Source: Peptoniphilus grossensis ph5 (lineage in GTDB: Bacteria; Bacillota; Clostridia; Tissierellales; Peptoniphilaceae). Taken from it: a stretch of DNA of 44,903 nt. The notes under the pieces were generated by a model that was given only the letters and a program-made list of their open reading frames with translations, ran no database searches and was not told where the DNA came from. Every line of letters begins with the position of its first letter. Within the stretch, counting starts at the first letter, position 1. The position numbers and the translations under genes are program-made. The stretch is from contig NZ_HE978566.1 in assembly GCF_000311825.1 (NCBI RefSeq), positions 318,754 through 363,656 of the forward strand, given 5' to 3'. Positions 1-8,306 of the stretch are shown one piece after another.

Positions 1-88
1 GCCTTTTTAATTTGCTAAAGAAGAAGATTAAATAGATGAAGAAAATTCTTTTTTGTTGTAAAATTAAAGTAGATGAAAAGGTGATTTT

Positions 89-559
89 ATGAAAAAAACA
101 AATGCAATGAGAATCCTTGAAGGGGAAAATATAAATTTTGAAATAATCGAATACTCAACTAAGGACGGAATTGGCGGAGTAGATGTTGCAGAAAAATTGG
201 GGGAAGACAAAAATAGGGTCTTTAAAACTCTTGTCACAGAAGCAAAGGATGGCGAGCATTATGTCTTCGTCGTTCCTGTTTCCAGTGAACTTGATTTAAA
301 AAAGGCAGCGAAGGCATCGGATTCCAAAAAAATTGAAATGATTCCACAAAAAAAACTTCTTCCACTGACTGGTTATGTTCACGGAGGTTGCTCTCCCGTT
401 GGCATGAAAAAATCTTTTAAAACTTTTATAGACTTATCAGCAGAGGACTTAGACTACTTTTATGTTAGCGGAGGAAAGGTTGGCATGCAAATAAAAGTCA
501 ATCCTAAGGAATTAATTTCTGCAATTGATGGAGAATTTTCTGATATTAAAAAGGAGTAA
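89..559 (+). CDS. ybaK: YbaK/EbsC-family Cys-tRNA(Pro) deacylase
   Basis: The 156-residue protein matches the YbaK/EbsC family, which hydrolyses cysteine mischarged onto tRNA-Pro in the cytoplasm. It has the usual length and family landmarks: an N-terminal TNAMRILE segment, the conserved lysine in VFKTLV (about residue 46) and the glycine-rich GYVHGGCSPVGMKK segment (about 97-110). The ATG at 89 follows a good AAAGGTGA site at 77-84. Only two bases separate it from the phosphoglucomutase gene, so the two are probably co-transcribed. The function is known for the family; specificity for Cys-tRNA(Pro) rather than another mischarged tRNA is inferred. Confidence 0.93.
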   Translation: MKKTNAMRILEGENINFEIIEYSTKDGIGGVDVAEKLGEDKNRVFKTLVTEAKDGEHYVFVVPVSSELDLKKAAKASDSKKIEMIPQKKLLPLTGYVHGGCSPVGMKKSFKTFIDLSAEDLDYFYVSGGKVGMQIKVNPKELISAIDGEFSDIKKE

Positions 560-561
560 GT

Positions 562-2226
562 ATGTATAGAGATATTTATGAAAAATGGCTTGCAAGTGAA
601 AATTTAGATGAAAATTTGAAGCGAGAACTTTTAAATATTAAAGATAATGAAGAAGAAATTGAAGACAGGTTTTATAAGGATTTAGAATTTGGAACTGCAG
701 GGCTTCGTGGCATTTTAGGTGCAGGCACAAATCGCATGAATTATTTAACTGTAGGAAGAACAGCTCTTGCTCTTGCTAATTTAATCGACAGCCTTGGCGA
801 AGATGCAAAGAAAAGAGGAGTGGTAATAGGTCGTGACATAAGGCATTACTCCTACGAATTTTCAATTTTAACGGCAAAAATTTTGGCAGAAAAGGGCATT
901 AAGGTTTACCTCTTCCCAGGCATTGTTCCAACGCCACTTCTTGCCTATGCAATTAGATACTTAAAAACTATTTCTGGCATAATGATCACAGCCTCTCACA
1001 ATCCAAAAAATTACAATGGCTTTAAACTTTATTGGGAAAAGGGCTCACAAATTTTATCAGACATTGCTGATGAGGTAGAAGCTGAATCACAAAAAATTGA
1101 CATCTTAGATTTTGATTTTGCCAGCTTAAAAAAATTAGGCGAGTATGAAAATATAAAATTCCTTGGAGATAAAGTTACTAAATCTTTTTACAGAAATACA
1201 TTAAAACACACTCTTACTGATGATGTGGACAAGGAAATAAAAATTGTCTACACTCCACTAAGTGGCTGCGGCAATAAGTATGTGAGAAAAATTTTAGCCC
1301 TTAGAGCTTTTAAAAATGTTTATGTAGTTCCTGACCAAGAAAACCCCGATGGAGACTTCACTAATGTGACAAATCCAAACCCAGAAGACCCAAGGGCCTT
1401 TGACAGGGCAATAGAACTTGCAAAAAAAGAAAATGCCGACATAATTATTGCTACTGATCCTGATTCAGATAGGGTCGCTGTAATGGAAATGGGCGAAGAA
1501 ATTTTTAGAATCACTGGCAATCAAATGGGCTTTATCCTTGGAAACTTTATTTTGGAAAGAATTAAGGATAAAAATATAGAAAAGGGAGCTCTTGTTAAGA
1601 CTCTTGTAACAGCCGATTTGATTAAAAAAATCGCTGCAGACTATGGTGTAGAAGTCTTTGAAACTTTAACGGGCTTTAAAAATATTTGCAAGCTTCCAAA
1701 TATTTGGGATGAAACTGGCGAGAAGAATTTTATCTTTGGCTACGAAGAGTCTATTGGCTATGTAATTGGCGATCACATAAGAGACAAGGATGCCATTGGC
1801 ACATCAATGATTGTGGCAGAGATGGCAGGCTACCTAAAAAAGAGAAATTTAAAAATAAAAGATTATCTTGATGAAATTTATAAAAAATATGGTTACTTTG
1901 AAGAACTTTTAGACTCAGTTTATTTTGAAGGCAAAGATGGAAAAGAAATCATGAAAAAAATCATGGATGATTTTAGAAAAATTGAAGACTTTGAAAAAAT
2001 TGGCGACCTAAAGAAAAAAGTTGACTATATAGAGGACGAGGAAAATCCACAAGATTTATTAAAATTTTATTTTGGCGAAGAAACTTGGTTTGCCTTAAGG
2101 CCATCAGGCACAGAGCCAAAATTAAAAATTTATGCCTATGCAGTTTCTGAAGATAAAGAGGAAGCGAAAAGAAAAATAAGGGCTATGAAAGAAGAAATAA
2201 TGGAAAAAATCCAGGCAAGCAGGTGA
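562..2226 (+). CDS. pgcA: Phosphoglucomutase / phosphomannomutase (alpha-D-phosphohexomutase)
   Basis: This 554-residue enzyme interconverts hexose 1- and 6-phosphates, linking glycolysis with UDP-glucose and cell-surface sugar synthesis. All four family signatures are visible in order: the phosphoserine loop TASHNPKNYNGFK (about residue 143), the metal site DPDSDRVA (about 300), the sugar-binding loop GYEESIGYVIGD (about 393) and the phosphate-binding RPSGTEPKLKIYAYA near the C-terminus (about 512). Length and motifs fit the PgcA-like long subgroup rather than the roughly 450-residue GlmM group. AAGGAG at 551-556 precedes the start. Its stop codon overlaps the ribosome site of the next gene, consistent with one operon. 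The glucose versus mannose preference cannot be decided from sequence alone. Confidence 0.95.
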   Translation: MYRDIYEKWLASENLDENLKRELLNIKDNEEEIEDRFYKDLEFGTAGLRGILGAGTNRMNYLTVGRTALALANLIDSLGEDAKKRGVVIGRDIRHYSYEFSILTAKILAEKGIKVYLFPGIVPTPLLAYAIRYLKTISGIMITASHNPKNYNGFKLYWEKGSQILSDIADEVEAESQKIDILDFDFASLKKLGEYENIKFLGDKVTKSFYRNTLKHTLTDDVDKEIKIVYTPLSGCGNKYVRKILALRAFKNVYVVPDQENPDGDFTNVTNPNPEDPRAFDRAIELAKKENADIIIATDPDSDRVAVMEMGEEIFRITGNQMGFILGNFILERIKDKNIEKGALVKTLVTADLIKKIAADYGVEVFETLTGFKNICKLPNIWDETGEKNFIFGYEESIGYVIGDHIRDKDAIGTSMIVAEMAGYLKKRNLKIKDYLDEIYKKYGYFEELLDSVYFEGKDGKEIMKKIMDDFRKIEDFEKIGDLKKKVDYIEDEENPQDLLKFYFGEETWFALRPSGTEPKLKIYAYAVSEDKEEAKRKIRAMKEEIMEKIQASR

Positions 2227-2230
2227 TTTA

Positions 2231-3139
2231 ATGATACTATTTTGTGACTTTAACCCAAAAATTGTTAGAGAATTTAAATTAAATAATGAGACAGAAAATA
2301 TAATTGAAAGCTCAAAAATTTATCCCGGCGGCAAGGGGCTTTACATGTCTCTTTTTGCAAAAAAACTTGGCGTGGATTCAGAAGTTTTTATGCTAAAGGG
2401 AAGCACTAGGGGTAGAGAAATTGCTCTCAGCCTCAGCCGACTTGGCATTGATGTAAATTATACTGCCCTCAAGGATGAAAATGTTGAAGAAGTTATAATA
2501 AGGGGCGCAGATTTTGTAAAAGATTATAAGACTCAAGACCCTAGAATCACTATGGAGGACAGGAACGACATTTTAAATTCCTTTGAAAGAGCCCTTTACA
2601 ACAAAAAAATTGCAGTAATTCCAAAAATTGATTTACTTGGAATTGATGATGAGATTTACCATCGACTTATTACAATTTGCTTTAAAAACAATATAAAGGT
2701 TGCCGTAAATCCAAAAAATCTTCAAGCAATAGAAAAGACTAATCCCTATATTTTGGTCTTTGACAAGGATGACATTGAAAAGGAAAAAAATATTAACTAC
2801 ACTGGCGAAGTTATTAACTACAACAAAAAATTTATTCAAGCTGGAGCTAAAATTGTCCTTGTCAATAGCAAGAGAGCCACAATAATTTCCACAGAGGATA
2901 AAAATTATAGGGCCTATGTCAATAAGGAAAAATTAGGCAGAAAAGAATTGACAGAAAAATTTGACACAGAACTATCCCTTGCAGGTCTTGCCATGGCTCT
3001 TGACAGAGATTACGATTTTATCACTTCAATAAAACTTGCAATATCCTGTGGAGTATGGGAAAATTTTGTTGAAAAAGATGTAATAGAAATGAGCGCTATT
3101 AAAAAGATTATGAATAGCGTTGAAGTTGAAGAAATTTAA
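2231..3139 (+). CDS. PfkB/ribokinase-fold protein, probably a degenerate 1-phosphofructokinase-like pseudokinase
   Basis: The 302-residue protein follows the LacC/FruK layout of PfkB sugar-phosphate kinases and keeps the N-terminal PGGKGLYMSLFAKKLG segment (about residues 33-48) that binds substrate. Other signature positions are altered. The usual NPALD near the N-terminus reads NPKIV, so its substrate-binding Asp is missing. The SLGADG nucleotide segment reads VNSKRAT. The GAGD anion-hole and catalytic motif reads EKFDTELSLAG, keeping only the Asp (D245). The frame is intact and the gene is packed between its neighbours, with AGGTGA ahead of the ATG. I infer a catalytically impaired or re-purposed PfkB protein; a kinase with unusual specificity is the alternative. 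Its place after the hexose-phosphate mutase suggests a sugar-phosphate role. Confidence 0.7.
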   Translation: MILFCDFNPKIVREFKLNNETENIIESSKIYPGGKGLYMSLFAKKLGVDSEVFMLKGSTRGREIALSLSRLGIDVNYTALKDENVEEVIIRGADFVKDYKTQDPRITMEDRNDILNSFERALYNKKIAVIPKIDLLGIDDEIYHRLITICFKNNIKVAVNPKNLQAIEKTNPYILVFDKDDIEKEKNINYTGEVINYNKKFIQAGAKIVLVNSKRATIISTEDKNYRAYVNKEKLGRKELTEKFDTELSLAGLAMALDRDYDFITSIKLAISCGVWENFVEKDVIEMSAIKKIMNSVEVEEI

Positions 3140-3150
3140 GAGGAGGATAA

Positions 3151-3702
3151 ATGAAAAATTTTCACTTAAATAGAGATAATGTGCTCTTTGCCTTTATTGA
3201 CATTCAAGATAAACTTTTAAAGGCAATGTATAACAAGGAAGAAATTGTAAAAAATTCTACAATTATGGCAAAGGTGGCAAGCATTATTGGGGCAGAAGCA
3301 ATTTATACAGTTCAGTATCCAAAGGGACTTGGCTACACTAATGAAGAAGTCAAAGATCCTTTAAAGGATAAGGAAGAATTTCCCAAGCTAACTTTTAATT
3401 CCTATGGGGATGAAGGAATAAAAAATGAAATTGATAGACTTGGTAAAAAACAAATTATTATCTGCGGCATGGAAACACATATTTGCGTTTTCCAAACAGT
3501 GAGGGCACTTTTAGAAGCTGGCTTTGAAGTTTTTGTAGTAGAAGATGCTCTTGGCTCAAGGTCAGAAAAAAACACGAAAAATGGCATGGCACAACTTGGC
3601 GAAATGGGTGCAGTTATTACAAACACAGAGACAGTTTTATTTGATTTAGCAGGCATTGCTGGCACAGATGAATTTAAAACTTTACAAAAATTAATTATTT
3701 AA
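3151..3702 (+). CDS. Isochorismatase-family cysteine hydrolase
   Basis: This 183-residue cytoplasmic protein has the isochorismatase / nicotinamidase fold. The expected catalytic triad is present: D17 in FIDIQD, K79 in FPKLTF and C112 in the GMETHICVFQ loop, where the preceding Gly-Met peptide is the usual cis bond site. The length and the ETHICV loop resemble the YcaC-like branch rather than nicotinamidase PncA, whose metal-binding DxHxxxH motif I do not see. The real substrate is unknown. AGGAGG just upstream of the ATG gives a strong ribosome site. It is the last gene of the 89-3702 group and is followed by a terminator. Confidence 0.85.
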   Translation: MKNFHLNRDNVLFAFIDIQDKLLKAMYNKEEIVKNSTIMAKVASIIGAEAIYTVQYPKGLGYTNEEVKDPLKDKEEFPKLTFNSYGDEGIKNEIDRLGKKQIIICGMETHICVFQTVRALLEAGFEVFVVEDALGSRSEKNTKNGMAQLGEMGAVITNTETVLFDLAGIAGTDEFKTLQKLII

Positions 3703-3706
3703 TCGA

Positions 3707-3732
3707 GGAGCTTCCAGGTGGAGCTCTTTTTT
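3707..3732 (+). terminator. Rho-independent terminator after the isochorismatase-family gene
   Basis: An imperfect GAGCTTCCA / TGGAGCTC hairpin with one bulged T and a very short loop is followed by six T residues at 3727-3732. It separates the first operon from the nuclease operon. Confidence 0.75.
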
Positions 3733-3740
3733 GTTTTCAC

Positions 3741-3751
3741 TGTGATATAAT
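3741..3751 (+). promoter_or_regulatory. Extended -10 promoter for the SbcD/YhaO-like operon
   Basis: TGTGATATAAT carries a perfect TATAAT at 3746-3751 preceded by a TGTG -16 element, 16 bases before the ATG at 3767. No good -35 is visible; the expected position falls in the terminator upstream. The short leader and the weak GGTGAT ribosome site suggest modest translation. Confidence 0.65.
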
Positions 3752-3766
3752 TACTTTGGTGATAAG

Positions 3767-4789
3767 ATGAAAATAATTCACGCAGGTGATTTACATTTAA
3801 AAAAATTTTACAGGGGAAGACTTCCTCTTGAAGTTTCAAATAAACTTTTAGAGGATACTTGGCGTGCCTTTAAAGACTTAGCTGACTTTTCTAATGAGGT
3901 CCAGGCAGATATTTTTTTACTTGCTGGAGACTTATTTGAGAGAGAATTTTTTAACCTAAGGGACTTAAAGAGATTTCTAGATATAATTAAGACCATTAAG
4001 GCAAAGGTCTTTGTAGTCTTTGGAAATCACGACTATCTTTCTTCTGACAATTTATTTTTAAAGGTAGATTTGCCAGAAAATTTATATATATTTAAAAGCG
4101 ACTTGGATTTTTATGAATTAAGCGACTTAAAGACGCGAATTTATGGAATATCCTATGACAATTATAATTTCAAGAAAGATTTTAGCCAGGTGAAACTAGA
4201 TAAAAACTTTATCAATATTGGTCTCTTTCACTCTGACCTAAAAGACGAGAGGTATTTGCCCCTTGATGAAAGTTTTATGAGAGAATTTAATTATCTGGCA
4301 CTGGGTCACATCCACAAGAGGGGCAAGGTCCTTGACAATGCCTACTACTGCGGCTCACTGATTCCACTTTCCTTTAAGGATGAGGGCAAGAGGGGGATAA
4401 TATTTTTAGATGATGAGAAAAAAATCCTTGAATACAAAGATTTTTCCAGGAGAGAGTTTGTAAATCTTGATGTAAAAATAAGTGAAGACATGACTTTTTC
4501 TGAAATTTTAAAAAACCTTCAAGACAAAATAGAAGAAGACAATTTATATAGGATTACTCTTAAGGGAAAGAGCCTGCACAAAAGGGAAATTGAAAGCTTT
4601 TTGAGAGAAAATCTTTCAGCCCTTTATTTTGAAATAAATAATGAACTGACACAAGCCCTTGATGGTGACCTTGAAATTAAAGACAAGTATATTTTAGATC
4701 TCCTTGACACTTTTTCTGATGATGAAATAGAAAGAGATGCCAGAGACCTTTCTAGGGAGTACATTTTGGAGCAATATTATGATATTTAA
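3767..4789 (+). CDS. SbcD/YhaO-like DNA repair metallophosphoesterase
   Basis: The 340-residue protein begins with a calcineurin-like phosphoesterase domain containing all the Mn-binding motifs of the Mre11/SbcD nucleases: GDLHL (D8, H10), AGDLFE (about 51-56), GNHDY (about 85), a central FHSD (about 155) and GHIH (about 180). The C-terminal 120 residues form the smaller capping and partner-binding region. It is shorter than B. subtilis YhaO (about 400 residues). Its stop overlaps the start of the SbcC/YhaN-like ATPase by 11 bases, so translation is coupled and the two should form an Mre11-Rad50-like complex that processes DNA ends. The first gene of an operon, it has an extended -10 promoter just upstream. 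Confidence 0.9.
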   Translation: MKIIHAGDLHLKKFYRGRLPLEVSNKLLEDTWRAFKDLADFSNEVQADIFLLAGDLFEREFFNLRDLKRFLDIIKTIKAKVFVVFGNHDYLSSDNLFLKVDLPENLYIFKSDLDFYELSDLKTRIYGISYDNYNFKKDFSQVKLDKNFINIGLFHSDLKDERYLPLDESFMREFNYLALGHIHKRGKVLDNAYYCGSLIPLSFKDEGKRGIIFLDDEKKILEYKDFSRREFVNLDVKISEDMTFSEILKNLQDKIEEDNLYRITLKGKSLHKREIESFLRENLSALYFEINNELTQALDGDLEIKDKYILDLLDTFSDDEIERDARDLSREYILEQYYDI

Positions 4790-7028
4790 GGAACTGGGAA
4801 TTTTAAATTTTGGAAAATTTGAAAATAAAATAATAGAGCTTGACAGGGGTCTCAATTTAATTTCAGGAGAAAATGAGGGTGGCAAGTCCACTATCGTTAA
4901 TTTTATTGACGGAATTTTTTACGGTTTTAGCAGAGATTCCCTCGCCAGAAAAGTTCGCGACGATATTTTTGAAAAATCAAGACCCTGGTCTTCCAATTTA
5001 TATAGGGGCTATGTGCTTTTAAGTGACCAGGGCGAAAATTATAGGGTGAGTCGAGACTTTGATGCCGATGAAATTTCTATATTAAATATAGAAAATGGCG
5101 AAGATCTTTCCAAGGATGAGAGAAATTATTTAAATTCACGAATCCCGCAGCCTGGTCTCATATTTTTTGACATGAGCAGAAAGCTCTACAAATCTAGTTT
5201 TTTTATTTCTCAAAGATTTTCTCAAGTAGAAGAAGATGCTGCAGGAGAAATAAAAAATAAAATCGACAACTTTTCTGTCTCTCAAGATGAAAATATTGAT
5301 TTGACAAAGCTTTTGGACAAGATGAATAAAGATTTAGATGACTTGGGAACTAAGAGGCGAAAGACCTCTGAAATTGGAAGGACCTATGGAGAGCTAGAAA
5401 AAATTACAGCTGAAAAAATAAATTTTGCAAGTTTAAGGGAAAATTATGAAAAAACTGCCCAAGCCCATAAAGATGCCGAGGAAGAATTAAAGGATCTTGA
5501 AGATAAGATGAGGGGCAGAAAGCTTTTTGAACTCCAAGAATTAAAAAAGAAGTTAAAGGAAAGCCAAGAAGAAAAGATTAGGCAGGATGAAAATTTTGAT
5601 TTTTCTGACCTTGAAAGGGCCATTGAAATAAATAGGTCTACGGGACTTTATTCAAGCAAGCTTGACGATTTACTTTCCCAAGAAGGTCATATTTTTGAAA
5701 TTGACGATGATGCAGAACTTGACTACAAGAGATTTAAGGAAATTAAAGAAGAAATTGCACTTTTAAATGAAAATAATTTTTCTAAAGAAATAGAAATAAT
5801 TTCTGCAGACATAAAAAACATAGAAAAAGTTGCCTTTAAATACTTTTTAAAAATATTTTTATCATGTCTTGCAGGTGGAGCCACAGTCTTTCTTTCAATT
5901 TACTTGAAAAAATATTTTCTCATAATTTTTTCTATAATATTTTTCACTTATTCTTACTTTAGAATTGTAAAATACAGAGAAAACAAGGACCTTTTATATC
6001 GCCTAAAAAACAAGCTCATAGATTTTAAGAAAAAATCCATGGACAAAACCATAAAGAAGAAAGAATTTGACAAGGATTTTGCTGAACTTCTTGAAAAATA
6101 TCAGGCAAGAGATTTAAAAGCTCTTTCAGAAATTTTAGATGAAAAAAAGGAAGAAAACTTAAAAAATATTTCTAAAAATGAGTACAATGAAAGTTGGAAG
6201 GAAAAAAATCACCTTGAAATAAGAGAGACCAAGGAAAAAATCTCAGAGCTTGAAGGAGAACTCCTAAAAATTTTTGAAAAATATGGCGTAAAAAACATTA
6301 AAGACTTAAAAAATTTATTTTATGAACTTAAAGACTCTAATAAGGACAAGACAAGTGAATACGAATATAGAATTGAAGCTCTTGAAAGAGAAAATTTAAG
6401 TGGCAAAATTTATAATGAAGAGTCCCTAGAATCAATTTCAGATAAAATTAAAGAAGTCACAAGAGAAATTTCAAACTTAGAGGGAATTTTAAAAACTCAG
6501 GAAGAATCCTTGGAAAAACTGAGAAGCCTAGAAGAAAAATCCTTTGAGCTTGAGGATAAACTTAAAAAATTAGAATATAGGAGAGAACTTCTAGAGCTTT
6601 CTATTGATAAATTTGAGGACTTTATAAATCTAAGAAGAAGGGACACTCTGCCTATTTTAAAAAACAATATTTCAAAGTATTTGGATAAGATGACCTCATC
6701 TAAGTACAGCGAAATTTTAATTGATGACAGATTTGACATAAAGGTATATGATAAAAATGTTGGCGATTATGTAGCTTTAGATAGGCTAAGCCTTGGCACC
6801 ATGGACCAAATTTATCTTGCCTTTAGGCTTTCTATTTCAAAAATAATTACTGACAAAAAAATTCCCCTTGTACTTGACAGTCATTTTGACTCCTACGATG
6901 ATGAAAGGCTAAAAAACACTCTGGAAGTCTTAAAGGATGAAGAGCAAGTTTTAATTTTTTCAAGTTCAAATAGGGAAAGAGAAATTTTAGATAAATACAA
7001 TTTGACATATAATTTAATTAAACTTTGA
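4779..7028 (+). CDS. SbcC/YhaN-like AAA ATPase with coiled coils and a central membrane segment
   Basis: The 749-residue protein is a Rad50/SMC-type ATPase of the YhaN kind. It has an N-terminal Walker A GENEGGKST (30-38), long acidic/basic coiled coils, a hydrophobic stretch of roughly 45 residues at about 355-400 that can form two membrane helices, a second coiled-coil region, the ABC signature LSLGTMDQIYLA (about 673) and Walker B LVLDSHFDSYDD (about 698). YhaN proteins are known to carry a central membrane segment, so the complex may sit at the membrane. I chose ATG 4779 rather than the in-frame ATG at 4737 because GGAG at 4768-4771 is correctly spaced and MIFKELGILNFGKF is the family's N-terminus. 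Serine occupies the usual Walker B catalytic acid position, which is unusual. Confidence 0.88.
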   Translation: MIFKELGILNFGKFENKIIELDRGLNLISGENEGGKSTIVNFIDGIFYGFSRDSLARKVRDDIFEKSRPWSSNLYRGYVLLSDQGENYRVSRDFDADEISILNIENGEDLSKDERNYLNSRIPQPGLIFFDMSRKLYKSSFFISQRFSQVEEDAAGEIKNKIDNFSVSQDENIDLTKLLDKMNKDLDDLGTKRRKTSEIGRTYGELEKITAEKINFASLRENYEKTAQAHKDAEEELKDLEDKMRGRKLFELQELKKKLKESQEEKIRQDENFDFSDLERAIEINRSTGLYSSKLDDLLSQEGHIFEIDDDAELDYKRFKEIKEEIALLNENNFSKEIEIISADIKNIEKVAFKYFLKIFLSCLAGGATVFLSIYLKKYFLIIFSIIFFTYSYFRIVKYRENKDLLYRLKNKLIDFKKKSMDKTIKKKEFDKDFAELLEKYQARDLKALSEILDEKKEENLKNISKNEYNESWKEKNHLEIRETKEKISELEGELLKIFEKYGVKNIKDLKNLFYELKDSNKDKTSEYEYRIEALERENLSGKIYNEESLESISDKIKEVTREISNLEGILKTQEESLEKLRSLEEKSFELEDKLKKLEYRRELLELSIDKFEDFINLRRRDTLPILKNNISKYLDKMTSSKYSEILIDDRFDIKVYDKNVGDYVALDRLSLGTMDQIYLAFRLSISKIITDKKIPLVLDSHFDSYDDERLKNTLEVLKDEEQVLIFSSSNREREILDKYNLTYNLIKL

Positions 7029-7035
7029 GGTGTAT

Positions 7036-7719
7036 ATGATATTCGCAATAGGAGATCTTCACTTCGATTATACAGAAGAAAAACCTATGGATATTTTTGG
7101 AGATAAGTGGGAAAATCACGAAGAAAAAATAATTGAAAACTGGAAAGAAGTGGTAAGTGATGAAGACCTAGTTCTCCTGCCAGGAGATATTTCTTGGGCA
7201 CTAAAACTAGATACAGCAGCCCTTGACTTAAAGAGAATTGATGACCTACCTGGAACCAAAATAATTTCCAAGGGCAATCACGATTATTGGTGGTCTTCCC
7301 TAAACAAGATGAACAATTTAGACTTGAAGACCATTCACTTTTTGCACAACAACTCCTTTGAATACAAAGATTATTCCATTTGTGGAACGAGAGGTTGGGC
7401 TTCTCGTGATTCTTTTGAATTTTCGGAAGATGATGAAAAAATATATTTGAGAGAAGTCCAGAGACTTAAAAACTCTCTGGATTCCTGTGTAAACAAAAAA
7501 ATAATTGCCATGATTCACTATCCACCCTTTAACCAAGATTTAGGGCCTAATGAATTTTCTGAGACTCTCTCAGACTACAAGGTGGAAAAATGTATCTACG
7601 GCCACCTTCATGGCAAGGGTCACAAGTATTCCTATGAGGGAGAACTCTTGGGAGTGGAATATGAATTTGTTGCAAGCGACTACTTAGATTTTAAGTTAAA
7701 AAAAATTTTGGAGGACTAA
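7036..7719 (+). CDS. Calcineurin-like metallophosphoesterase (COG1768-like predicted phosphohydrolase)
   Basis: The roughly 227-residue protein is a compact metallophosphoesterase with GDLHFDY (D7, H9), LPGDISWA, GNHDYWW, an MIHYPP histidine motif and YGHLHG. The tryptophan-rich GDISWA and GNHDYWW variants resemble the small stand-alone predicted phosphohydrolases rather than SbcD. The frame can open with GTG at 7030, but GAGGTG at 7027-7032 is then inside the gene; ATG 7036 uses it as a ribosome site and gives MIFAIGDLHF, so I prefer that start. The ribosome site overlaps the previous stop codon, and its own stop overlaps the CYTH gene's ATG by one base, so all four genes are probably one transcript. 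The substrate is unknown. Confidence 0.87.
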   Translation: MIFAIGDLHFDYTEEKPMDIFGDKWENHEEKIIENWKEVVSDEDLVLLPGDISWALKLDTAALDLKRIDDLPGTKIISKGNHDYWWSSLNKMNNLDLKTIHFLHNNSFEYKDYSICGTRGWASRDSFEFSEDDEKIYLREVQRLKNSLDSCVNKKIIAMIHYPPFNQDLGPNEFSETLSDYKVEKCIYGHLHGKGHKYSYEGELLGVEYEFVASDYLDFKLKKILED

Positions 7720-8252
7720 TGGAAAGAGAAATTGAAGTTAAACTTCTTGATATTGACATAAAAGATTTTGAAGAAAAAATAAAAGCCCTAGGCGCTGAAT
7801 TTGTAAAGGAAGAAGACCAAATTAATATTACAGTTAATTCAACGGCCCATAAAATTTATAAGAAGCATGGCTATCTTAGAATTAGGGTTGCAAAATCTGG
7901 CGGTAAAGAGAAAAAATATTTTACCTTTAAAGAAAATATCTCTGACATAAAGGTGAGGGACAATATAGAACACACTACTGAAATAAATAGTGTGGAAGAT
8001 TTAATAAATATTTTAAAATGTCTTGGCTACGACAAATTTCACAAGGGCTACAAGAACAGAAGAAAATACAGTTTAAATTCCCTTGTCATTGACATTGACA
8101 CTTGGGATGAAGACACTTATCCAAAGCCTTATGTGGAGATTGAAGCGCCAAGCATGGAAGAAATTTATAGCCTCGTAGATGAACTTAAAATAGATAGGGA
8201 CCATGTATCTACAATGTCTATTGACGAACTTAGAAAATCTTTAAAAAAATAG
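7719..8252 (+). CDS. CYTH-domain protein (class IV adenylate cyclase / thiamine-triphosphatase superfamily)
   Basis: The 177-residue protein opens with the CYTH signature EIEVK (E4, E6, K8) and shows the alternating charged strands of the triphosphate tunnel, including YLRIRV, KYFTFKE, KNRRKYS, IDIDTW and YVEIEA. CYTH enzymes bind a triphosphate and metal ions; members act as adenylate cyclases, thiamine triphosphatases or inorganic triphosphatases. Class IV cyclase in the CyaB sense is one possibility; inorganic or thiamine triphosphatase is at least as likely in this kind of organism. It is the last gene of the nuclease operon, overlapping the previous gene by one base, with a GGAGG ribosome site. 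Confidence 0.87.
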   Translation: MEREIEVKLLDIDIKDFEEKIKALGAEFVKEEDQINITVNSTAHKIYKKHGYLRIRVAKSGGKEKKYFTFKENISDIKVRDNIEHTTEINSVEDLINILKCLGYDKFHKGYKNRRKYSLNSLVIDIDTWDEDTYPKPYVEIEAPSMEEIYSLVDELKIDRDHVSTMSIDELRKSLKK

Positions 8253-8253
8253 T

Positions 8254-8281
8254 GTGACATATATAATTAATGTGTTATAAT
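8254..8281 (+). promoter_or_regulatory. Promoter of ppsA
   Basis: A -35-like GTGACA (8254-8259) lies 16 bases before TATAAT (8276-8281), which is preceded by the TGTG -16 element. The start codon follows 25 bases later behind AAGGAGGAG. I see no terminator between the CYTH gene and this promoter. Confidence 0.7.
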
Positions 8282-8306
8282 ATTTTTAGCAAATAAGGAG
8301 GAGCTT

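Noticed and set aside
1-88. A promoter before ybaK
   Set aside because: TAAAAT at 59-64 could be a -10, but there is no acceptable -35 and the window edge prevents judging an upstream operon. The leading GCCTTTTT may be the tail of a terminator, which cannot be confirmed.
4737-4778. ATG 4737 as the start of the SbcC/YhaN-like gene
   Set aside because: It lies well inside the upstream gene without a suitable ribosome site; ATG 4779 has GGAG at correct spacing and the family N-terminus.
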